Shown: piece by piece, positions 57,464-64,000 of the stretch
Position numbering within the stretch: position 1 is the first letter of the stretch
Layout: each line of letters opens with the position of its first letter
Assembly (NCBI GenBank): GCA_021604105.1
Contig: BQIW01000011.1
Coordinates: 1 to 64,000 of the forward strand
Length of the DNA stretch: 64,000 nt
Direction of reading: 5' to 3'
Origin: Nitrospirales bacterium
GTDB lineage: Bacteria; Nitrospirota; Nitrospiria; Nitrospirales; UBA8639
Notes under the pieces: generated by a model
Told to the model about the DNA's origin: nothing
The model's input: only the letters and a program-made list of their open reading frames with translations
Databases searched by the model: none
Position numbers and translations under genes: made by a program

Positions 57464-58486
57464 TCAGCTTCCACTTTCCTTCTTTTCGTCATGCCCGCCG
57501 AACTGTTTCCGCATGGCCGAGAGGAGTCGATTCGCGTAGTCGGCCTCTCCCCTGGATTCAAAACGCCCGAAGAGTGCTGCGCTGATCACCGGCGCCGGCA
57601 CGCCTTCGTCAATCGCTGCCAGGGCCGTCCAGCGGCCTTCGCCGGAATCCGACACTTGCCCCGAAAACCCGGTCAGCTCCGAATCATCAACCAGCGCGGC
57701 CGCAGTCAAATCGAGCAGCCAGGATGACACCACACTGCCCCGACGCCATACCTCGGCGACCTGGCCCACGTCGATCTGGTACTGATAGGCCTCCGGGTCA
57801 CGCAGCGGAGTCGTTTCGGCATCCTGTTCCCTGGGGTGTAGCCCGACGTCGGCGTGCTTGAGAATATTAAGGCCTTCGGCATAGGCCGCCATTATGCCAT
57901 ACTCGATTCCGTTGTGGACCATTTTCACGAAGTGTCCTGCTCCGGTCGGACCACAGTGCAAGTACCCCTGTTCGGCGGCAATGGAGGGGCCACTCCTCCC
58001 CTCGGTGCGTGGTGCCGACTTGATCCCCGGTGCGATCGTTTCGAAAATCGGCTCCAAATGCTTGACGACCTCCTTCTCTCCGCCGATCATCAAGCAGTAG
58101 CCCCGTTCAAGTCCGAAGACACCCCCGCTGGTGCCGCAATCGACATAGTGAATGCCCCGGCTTTTGAGAGCTTTCGCTCGCTCAAGATCGTCGCGGTAGT
58201 ACGTGTTGCCGCCGTCGATGATGATATCGCCTGCCTCCATGCGCGCGGCCAGTTCCTGGACTGTTTCGCCAGCCACCGCGGCGGGTACCATCACCCAGGC
58301 GGCGCGCGGCTTGGAAAGTTTGGCGATGAATTCATCAAGCGAGACGGCGCCCTGTACGGCTCCACCCTCAAGCTCCTTCACGGCAGCTCGGTTCCTATCG
58401 TAGACTACACACGTATGGCCATCTTTCGTCAGGCGTCGGACCAGGTTTGCGCCCATTCGTCCAAGACCGATCATGCCAAGTTGCAT
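57464..58486 (-). CDS. gnd: 6-phosphogluconate dehydrogenase, decarboxylating (GndA/YqeC type)
   Basis: 340 residues, the short class, from the ATG at 58486 with an AAAGGAGAGG site. Signatures: [20 protein letters not shown] (NAD(P) loop), [36 protein letters not shown] and the catalytic Lys region [20 protein letters not shown]. It converts 6-phosphogluconate to ribulose-5-phosphate and CO2 with reduction of NAD(P)+. The short class often prefers NAD+. It lies 43 bp after tkt. Confidence 0.95.
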   Translation of the reverse strand: MQLGMIGLGRMGANLVRRLTKDGHTCVVYDRNRAAVKELEGGAVQGAVSLDEFIAKLSKPRAAWVMVPAAVAGETVQELAARMEAGDIIIDGGNTYYRDDLERAKALKSRGIHYVDCGTSGGVFGLERGYCLMIGGEKEVVKHLEPIFETIAPGIKSAPRTEGRSGPSIAAEQGYLHCGPTGAGHFVKMVHNGIEYGIMAAYAEGLNILKHADVGLHPREQDAETTPLRDPEAYQYQIDVGQVAEVWRRGSVVSSWLLDLTAAALVDDSELTGFSGQVSDSGEGRWTALAAIDEGVPAPVISAALFGRFESRGEADYANRLLSAMRKQFGGHDEKKESGS

Positions 58487-58529
58487 TTTGCCTCTCCTTT
58501 TTGAAATGGGTATCCGTATCTTTTCTCTT

Positions 58530-60614
58530 TCAACGTGGCTTTTCCAGGAGAGCCAGTGCCCGCCTGCATACGTTGTCGACGGTGAAACCATACTCTCGCA
58601 TCACAATCTCGCCGGGGGCCGATGCGCCAAAATGATCCACGGCGAGCACATCACCATGGTCCCCGACATAGCGATACCAACCCTGTGGCACCCCGGCTTC
58701 GACCGCAAGTCTTGCGCCGATTTGCGGTGGCAGCACTGTGTTACGGTATTCCTGTGACTGGGCTTCGAATAGGTCCCAGCTTGGCATCGAGACGATTCGC
58801 ACCTGGCATTTTTGTTCCAGGAGTTTCTTTTGTGCCTCCACGATCAGTGGAACTTCCGATCCGCTGGCAATCAGAATGAGGTCTGGATGGCCATTTGGGG
58901 CATCGGCCAGGATGTATCCACCGTGCTGCAAACCAGTTGCAGGGGAAAACTGCGTGCGGTCGAGTGTTGGCACCGATTGCCGCGTCAGGATTAAAGCCAC
59001 CGGGCGGTCCCGCGTTTCGATGGCCACGCGCCAAGCCTCTGCCGTCTCGTTGGCGTCGCCGGGACGGATCACGATCAGATTCGGAATCGCCCGAAGGCTG
59101 GCGACCTGTTCTACAGATTGATGGGTTGGGCCGTCTTCACCCAATGCGAGGCTGTCATGCGTGAAGACATATACCACCTGTAACCCCATCAGCGCGGCGA
59201 GTCGAATCGGCGGCCGCATGTAATCGGAGAAGGTCAGAAATGTTGCCCCGAATGGGAGGGTACCTCCGTGCGTGGCCATGCCGTTCATGATCGCACCCAT
59301 TGCATGCTCCCGAACCCCGAATTGGAGATTACGGCCGGCATAACTCCATCCACCGCCTGCCGATCCTTGCAGATCTCCGACTGCCATGGATGAATTCCCA
59401 AAATTGCCGGCTTCTCTTAGCTCCGTGAACGTGGAAGGATTCAAGTCAGCCGAGCCCCCGATCAGGCCAGGGAGTGTCCTGCTGATTCCGTCCATTATTT
59501 TTCCCGAGGCGACGCGGGTGGCCAAGCCTTTGGCATCGACGGGAAATTGCGGGATGTTCGCGTCCCAGCCTTGTGGTAATTCCCCCTTGATGAGTAAGCG
59601 AAGTTCCTGGGCAAGCTCTGGATATTGTTGTTCATATGCCGCAAACATCGCATCCCATTCCGCTTCCGTTTGGCGACCACGGTCAATGGCCTGGCGACAA
59701 TGCTGCCCGACTGCATCCGGAACAAGAAATGGCGGGTCGACGGGCCAGCCGAGCTTCTGTTTGGTTAGTTTCACTTCCTCCTCGCCTAGAGGGGAACCAT
59801 GCGCGTTAAAGGTGTCTTGTTTGTTGGGGGAACCATAGCCAATATGCGTTCGCACGAGGATCAGTGAGGGTCGTGCTGTATCCTGACGTGCCGCATGGAT
59901 AGCGCGGTCGATGGCATTGACGTCGTTGCCGTCCTCGACCGATTGCGTGTGCCAGCCATACGCCGCAAATCGTTTGGCGCGGTCTTCGGTGAATGTGAGG
60001 TCTGTGGACGCGGCGAGGGTTATCCGATTATCGTCGTATAGATAGATCAGCTTACCCAGTTTCAGATGACCTGCAAGCGAGGCTGTTTCGGCCGCCACGC
60101 CCTCCATCAGGTCACCGTCGCTGACCAGCCCGTAGGTGTAATGATGTATGATCTCGAATCCGGGCCGGTTGTAACGACCGGCAAGATAGGCTTCCGCGAT
60201 GGCCATGCCCACTCCATTGCCGAATCCCTGACCTAACGGGCCTGTGGTGGTTTCCACCCCGGGTGTCATCCCCCGCTCGGGATGACCCGGCGTGAGGCTG
60301 CCCCATTGGCGAAACTGCTTAATCTGGTCGAGTGGCAAATCATATCCGGTGAGATGGAGCAAGCTGTACAACAGCATTGATCCGTGGCCGGCAGACAGAA
60401 CGAATCGGTCTCGATTAAACCAGTGAGGATTGGAGGGATTATGTTGAAGAAATCGTGTCCACAGGACATAGGCCATCGGGGCCGCTCCCAGCGGAAGGCC
60501 CGGGTGCCCACTCTTGGCCTTTTGCACCGCATCCACCGACAAAAAACGAATCGTATTAATCGACAATTGCTCCAATTGCGCCGGACTCAAAGTTGTGGCA
60601 TCTGTGGTATTCAT
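58530..60614 (-). CDS. tkt: Transketolase
   Basis: 694 residues. Thiamine diphosphate site: [20 protein letters not shown] with the GDGx-type motif, and the later [11 protein letters not shown]-terminal signature: [20 protein letters not shown]-terminal signatures: [20 protein letters not shown] and [19 protein letters not shown]. It interconverts pentose, triose and hexose phosphates in the non-oxidative branch. It is first in the operon with gnd and zwf, so both branches are co-expressed. No transaldolase is in the window. Confidence 0.97.
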   Translation of the reverse strand: MNTTDATTLSPAQLEQLSINTIRFLSVDAVQKAKSGHPGLPLGAAPMAYVLWTRFLQHNPSNPHWFNRDRFVLSAGHGSMLLYSLLHLTGYDLPLDQIKQFRQWGSLTPGHPERGMTPGVETTTGPLGQGFGNGVGMAIAEAYLAGRYNRPGFEIIHHYTYGLVSDGDLMEGVAAETASLAGHLKLGKLIYLYDDNRITLAASTDLTFTEDRAKRFAAYGWHTQSVEDGNDVNAIDRAIHAARQDTARPSLILVRTHIGYGSPNKQDTFNAHGSPLGEEEVKLTKQKLGWPVDPPFLVPDAVGQHCRQAIDRGRQTEAEWDAMFAAYEQQYPELAQELRLLIKGELPQGWDANIPQFPVDAKGLATRVASGKIMDGISRTLPGLIGGSADLNPSTFTELREAGNFGNSSMAVGDLQGSAGGGWSYAGRNLQFGVREHAMGAIMNGMATHGGTLPFGATFLTFSDYMRPPIRLAALMGLQVVYVFTHDSLALGEDGPTHQSVEQVASLRAIPNLIVIRPGDANETAEAWRVAIETRDRPVALILTRQSVPTLDRTQFSPATGLQHGGYILADAPNGHPDLILIASGSEVPLIVEAQKKLLEQKCQVRIVSMPSWDLFEAQSQEYRNTVLPPQIGARLAVEAGVPQGWYRYVGDHGDVLAVDHFGASAPGEIVMREYGFTVDNVCRRALALLEKPR

Positions 60615-61198
60615 TGTTCGTTCCCCTCGCAGGCTTTCATTGGTGGCCCCACCTCGACGAAATGGTATGCGGGAAGCCCAACCGGTAAGGTGGGAGATGA
60701 TTTTGAGGTCGTGTTATAGAGTGTTTTCTTTACGGATCGTTTTCGGCGTCATCGACCTTAGGGTACTTCCAGGGCATCTCTAGACACTCCTGATAATATG
60801 CGCCCTCTTTCCGAGGCCGCTGTTACTAAGGGGAATTGCTTTGATCGCGCTTCAGATCGTTCAGCTTTTTTAATCCTTCCGCTCGCTACGGCGCCTTAGT
60901 CATGTTCAAAATCCTTGTCCTCCAAGTCATGTCCTATTTAACCGATGACCAAAGGCAAGATCAAATTCGCAACAGGAAGGGCCGCGATTGCTCGGTCTGT
61001 CATCTTTGGGAAATGTTCATATTTGATTCCACGAGCCGTTGGCTCGATTCGCCGCGAAAAAAACGCTCGCATTTGGTTTTTTTAATTGTTTTCAACCACT
61101 TCAATAATTGTCTTGATAGATGACGCCTTCTTGTTGAGGTTCTGGCTTTTGTATTCGCTAATAAAATGATGGGGGCGTTTATCGTTAGATGGTCAGCC
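60615..61198. other. Intergenic region upstream of tkt, no gene supported
   Basis: About 580 bp containing the tkt promoter. One plus-strand frame of 73 codons (60902-61123) has no ribosome site and no protein-like composition. Nothing else was seen. Confidence 0.5.
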
Positions 61199-61403
61199 TC
61201 AATTTTTGTCGTTGAAGAGGTCGTGGGTATAGGAGGAGAAATCCTCTGACACTTCCACTTGGCCGAGCGGGATGATAAGGAATTGGATCATGTGCGATAC
61301 ATGCGTTTCAATGGAGAGATCGACTTCCTAATCTGGTGCCGTTGGTGACTTCCGCGTTCAAGTCCCGCACATCGAGAACGTTCAGTGTGGCCGGTGCCGA
61401 CAT
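61199..61403 (-). pseudogene. Small gene behind glgE with a one-base frameshift
   Basis: The ATG at 61403, 38 bp after the glgE stop on the same strand, opens a frame reading MSAPATLNVLDVRDLNAEV, then TNGTRL, and stopping at 61308. Removing one G in the TTAGGAAG run near 61328 continues in a protein-like frame (EVDLSIETHVSHMIQFLIIP, then LGQVEVSEDFSSY) to a TGA at 61199. The joined product has 67 residues with an even, globular composition. The span of 205 bp is 68 codons plus one base. The family is unknown. It could be a recent pseudogene, a programmed shift, or a sequencing error. No strong ribosome site is visible. Confidence 0.5.
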
Positions 61404-61441
61404 TTCAAGGCGGGGAAGAGAAGCGTGCGGATCGTTCCCCG

Positions 61442-63430
61442 TTACATGAAATAGTCGAAGTCGCTTTCACGACGGGTCCGGCGTCGGAGTGCGAAAATGG
61501 CAGCTGGTTCGTCGTTAGGGTCCAATCGAATGGTGTAATCACCTCCCACGACTTGATGGCGGTAATCTTGAATGAGTTCATGTAGTTGATAGGTGTCCTG
61601 TTTGCCAATGCCGCATTCTTCAATCGGAATACGCAGGTGAGCCTCATGTATGGTATAGGGATCCATATTAATTGCAAACAAAAGAATGTCCGTCTGGTCG
61701 GCGTTCATTTTTCCATAGAAGAGAATGTGGTCGTTGTCGGATTGGTAAAAATGCAGGTTGGTAAAGGTATGTAAGGCGGGATGGTCCCGCCGGATCCGGT
61801 TGATGCGGGTGATATAGTCACGGATGTTTCCGGGACGATCCCAATCCCAGTGCCGAATTTCATATTTTTCCGAATCCTGATATTCCTCGGTTCCGGGAAT
61901 CGCCGTATTTTCGCACAGTTCATAGCTATTGTAGATCCCGTAGGTCGGGGAAAGCGTGGCAGCCAGCACGAGCCGGAATTTAAAAGCCGGTCGACCTCCC
62001 TGTTGGAGAATTTCCGGCAGAATATCCGGTGTGTTAGCGAAAAAATTCGGCCGGAAATATTCTTTCATTTGGGTCCGGGTTAATTCGGTCAGATATTCGG
62101 TCATTTCTCCTTTTGAATTTCGCCAGGTAAAATACGTGTACGATTGGGTATAGCCGGCTTTGGCCAAGACCCGCATCATTTTTGGACGGGTAAAGGCTTC
62201 AGCCAGAAACAACACATCAGGATGCTCCACCTGAATTTCCCGAATGAGCCATTCCCAAAAAATAACGGGTTTGGTGTGTGGATTATCCACTCGAAAAATT
62301 TTGATTCCGTGCTCAATCCAAAAGAGGAGGACCCGTTTCATTTCCTGCCAGATGCCCTGCCAGTCTTCGGTATAAAAATCAAATCCGTAAATGTCTTCAT
62401 ATTTTTTAGGCGGGTTCTCGGCGTATTTGATTGTCCCATCCGGTCGTTGTTTGAACCATTCAGGATGTTGTGTGACATAGGGATGATCCGGGGTGGCATT
62501 GATGGCGAAATCAATGGCGACCTCCATTCCGTGGTTTCTCACGGCTTGTTGAAAATGATCAAAATCTTGCATGGTGCCGAGGGCCGGCTCGACCGCATCA
62601 TGTCCGCCATGTCGACTTCCAATGGCCCAGGGACTGCCCGGATCTCCAGGGTTGGCTTTCAAGCTGTTGTTCCGGCCTTTGCGGTTGGTCTCTCCGATGG
62701 GATGAATAGGGGTGAGATAGAGGACATCGAATCCCATATCCCGGATGGCCGGAAGGCGTTGTTCGCAATCTTGAAATGTTCCCCCTTTTCCCGGCACGGT
62801 TCCTTCTGATCGAGGAAAGATTTCATACCAGGCGCCATACCGGGCACGCTCACGGTCGACAATCACTTCCAAGTCCTTCTCATAGGTGGACCAGGCAGCC
62901 CGTTGTTCGTGTCGGTCGACGAGTGTGGCCACAATCGGATCCAGGGCGATGGCGATCCGGGCTTCCTGATCGGAAGCCGACTTCCATTTTTCCAGCCAGA
63001 GTTTCAGTTCGGATTTGTCGGGTCCTTTTGCTTTGGTCATCGCCTCTTTAACTTGCGCTTCTCCCTCCAATAATTCACTGGAGAGGTCGGGAAGCACTCC
63101 ATGCTTCTTGGTCAGTTCAATTCGCCAGGTTTCAAAACTTTTAACATAGGCTCCTACGGAATATAGATAGCGGGTGTTTTCTTGGAGTGGAAATGATCCC
63201 GCCCACCGGTCATTATCGACATGATGCATGGGGGTTTCCGACCAATCCTTCCGCCCCAGCACTTTGTAGCGAAGCACGGCTCCGATGGTGTCGTGTCCCT
63301 CTTTAAACACGTCGGCTGTGACGTCCAGATTCTCCCCGACAATGCGTTTGACCGGATAGCGTCCCCCATCCAGTTCAGGCTCCACATGTTCAATGATCAG
63401 GGTTTGTAACGTTTTGGGAATAGTAGACAT
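61442..63430 (-). CDS. glgE: Alpha-1,4-glucan:maltose-1-phosphate maltosyltransferase GlgE
   Basis: 662 residues from the ATG at 63430, with GGAG six bases upstream. An N-terminal beta domain (about 10-120) and helical insert (about 125-200) precede the GH13_3 barrel. Signatures: IHPIGETNRKGRNNSLKANP (donor loop), IKFAEN-like IKYAENPPKKYEDIYGF, IKIFRVDNPHTKPVIFWEWL (nucleophile Asp) and VLFLAEAFTRPKMM (acid Glu). It adds maltosyl units from maltose-1-phosphate to growing glucan. It lies directly downstream of the TreS-maltokinase gene on the same strand, the usual pairing that turns trehalose into glucan. Confidence 0.96.
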   Translation of the reverse strand: MSTIPKTLQTLIIEHVEPELDGGRYPVKRIVGENLDVTADVFKEGHDTIGAVLRYKVLGRKDWSETPMHHVDNDRWAGSFPLQENTRYLYSVGAYVKSFETWRIELTKKHGVLPDLSSELLEGEAQVKEAMTKAKGPDKSELKLWLEKWKSASDQEARIAIALDPIVATLVDRHEQRAAWSTYEKDLEVIVDRERARYGAWYEIFPRSEGTVPGKGGTFQDCEQRLPAIRDMGFDVLYLTPIHPIGETNRKGRNNSLKANPGDPGSPWAIGSRHGGHDAVEPALGTMQDFDHFQQAVRNHGMEVAIDFAINATPDHPYVTQHPEWFKQRPDGTIKYAENPPKKYEDIYGFDFYTEDWQGIWQEMKRVLLFWIEHGIKIFRVDNPHTKPVIFWEWLIREIQVEHPDVLFLAEAFTRPKMMRVLAKAGYTQSYTYFTWRNSKGEMTEYLTELTRTQMKEYFRPNFFANTPDILPEILQQGGRPAFKFRLVLAATLSPTYGIYNSYELCENTAIPGTEEYQDSEKYEIRHWDWDRPGNIRDYITRINRIRRDHPALHTFTNLHFYQSDNDHILFYGKMNADQTDILLFAINMDPYTIHEAHLRIPIEECGIGKQDTYQLHELIQDYRHQVVGGDYTIRLDPNDEPAAIFALRRRTRRESDFDYFM

Positions 63431-63571
63431 GACGCACTCCTTCGTCTGTGGCTCCTCGGATATTCCTATAGATGATGATTGGCAATTGTTCCCCGTTAAA
63501 AATGCCTGATAGGTTTGGGCCATCACCCTGAGTCGGACGTCCGTCAGGTTAATGGCTCGGTTCCTTGAACA

Positions 63572-64000
63572 TCAGTCCACTTCTAAAATTTGGAGAATAC
63601 CATCCAGGGGGATGCGCACCCAATCGGGACGGTTATTAAGTTCATAGCCGAGTTCATAAATCGCCTTTTGGAGTAAATATCCATTCAGCAAAATTTGGAT
63701 GTCGTCGAATGACGGGGGCAGAATGTCACGAACTTCCTTAACGGACAGATACGCGTTGAGGTAGCTGACGCTGACCCAAATTTGCCAATAGCGGGCCCAA
63801 GGTTCAAGCAAAGAAAAGTCTTCCGGTCGAACTCCTTCGACTAATCCAATAGAGGAGGCATGCGCCGCGTAATGAAAGGATCGCAACATGCCCGCGACGT
63901 CACGCAGGGGGGATTCCTTCAGTCGCCTGACATTTAACGGCCTGGCCGGTTCGCCCTCAAAGTCGATGATGATGAAATCTTTTCCGGTATAGAGCACCTG
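63572..64000 (-). CDS. C-terminal part of a trehalose synthase-maltokinase (TreS-Mak) protein, cut by window edge
   Basis: The last 142 residues of a gene that continues past the right edge. The visible part is the aminoglycoside-phosphotransferase-like C-lobe of maltokinase: VLYTGKDFIIIDFEGEPARP contains the metal-binding IDFEGEP, and PLRDVAGMLRSFHYAA is the following family motif. In most bacteria with glgE this kinase domain is fused behind TreS, which isomerises trehalose to maltose; the fusion itself is not visible here. Maltokinase makes maltose-1-phosphate for GlgE, whose gene starts about 140 bp downstream. Confidence 0.9.
   Translation of the reverse strand, partial: QVLYTGKDFIIIDFEGEPARPLNVRRLKESPLRDVAGMLRSFHYAAHASSIGLVEGVRPEDFSLLEPWARYWQIWVSVSYLNAYLSVKEVRDILPPSFDDIQILLNGYLLQKAIYELGYELNNRPDWVRIPLDGILQILEVD

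Noticed and set aside
57854-58504. 216-codon plus-strand frame antisense to gnd
   Set aside because: Shadow of gnd; no start signal or domain.
61356-61365. GTTCAAGTCC, resembling a tRNA T-arm
   Set aside because: No matching acceptor, D or anticodon stems around it; it lies inside the frameshifted small gene.
62144-62809. 221-codon plus-strand frame antisense to glgE
   Set aside because: Shadow of glgE; no ribosome site or recognisable product.
1-64000. CRISPR arrays, prophage genes, transposases, toxin-antitoxin pairs, rRNA or tRNA genes
   Set aside because: Both strands were scanned by eye; no regularly spaced repeats, integrase/transposase motifs or RNA gene signatures were seen.

Overview
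The window (64 kb) looks like a chromosome segment of a Gram-negative, glycogen- and trehalose-storing bacterium, most likely a Nitrospira-type member of the Nitrospirota. That placement is inferred from gene content: a full GlgE/TreS-maltokinase, TreYZ and GlgC/GlgB/GlgX/MalQ set, a cytochrome bd oxidase, lipoproteins and an RND/TolC efflux operon. No rRNA, tRNA, nxr or amo gene is present to prove it. Coding density is moderate and there are several 300-1000 bp gaps, some holding decayed genes. No CRISPR array, prophage or transposase gene was seen.

Left part (1-18.5 kb). On the minus strand lie two unknown proteins, a class I isoprenoid-synthase-like protein with two Asp-rich motifs, a Rieske-flavoprotein fusion and a secreted cupredoxin that appears to start at CTG. 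Then come a KefB-type antiporter with RCK domains, a half-size TSUP permease, a methyltransferase, an NFACT/RqcH ribosome-quality-control protein, a DsbA-like oxidoreductase, a lipoprotein, and housekeeping genes (truA, AMIN-amidase, YacP-like NYN nuclease, tatD, PAP2 phosphatase, CDF metal transporter).

Central storage-carbohydrate cluster (18.5-33.8 kb). The minus-strand operon lapA-like/glgC/treY/TM protein/ytxH is divergent from glgB. treZ is divergent from glgX, and malQ follows. Small YtxH and DUF2934 proteins are interspersed. Together these genes make ADP-glucose, branch and debranch glucan, and release trehalose from glucan ends. At the right edge (61.4-64 kb) glgE and the maltokinase end of a TreS-Mak fusion supply the reverse route, trehalose to maltose-1-phosphate to glucan.

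Envelope and ion region (33.8-43.6 kb). An MscS-like channel, a stand-alone MgtE-N/CBS protein translationally coupled to a complete MgtE, and a CBS protein are followed by two paralogous HtrA/DegP proteases. These flank a lipoprotein paralogous to the one at 12.3 kb and a pair of small membrane proteins with a 57-bp tandem repeat.

Redox and efflux region (43.9-60.6 kb). Every gene is on the minus strand: cydB/cydA, soluble transhydrogenase sthA, a tripartite RND efflux operon, and the oxidative pentose phosphate operon tkt-gnd-zwf. By eye this stretch is more GC-rich than the left half.

A 187-211 bp structured dispersed repeat occurs three times (4.2, 13.0 and 55.8 kb), always between genes. 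Likely broken genes include a 68-codon ORF behind glgE with a single-base frameshift and a two-CxxCH cytochrome remnant at 41.5-41.8 kb.
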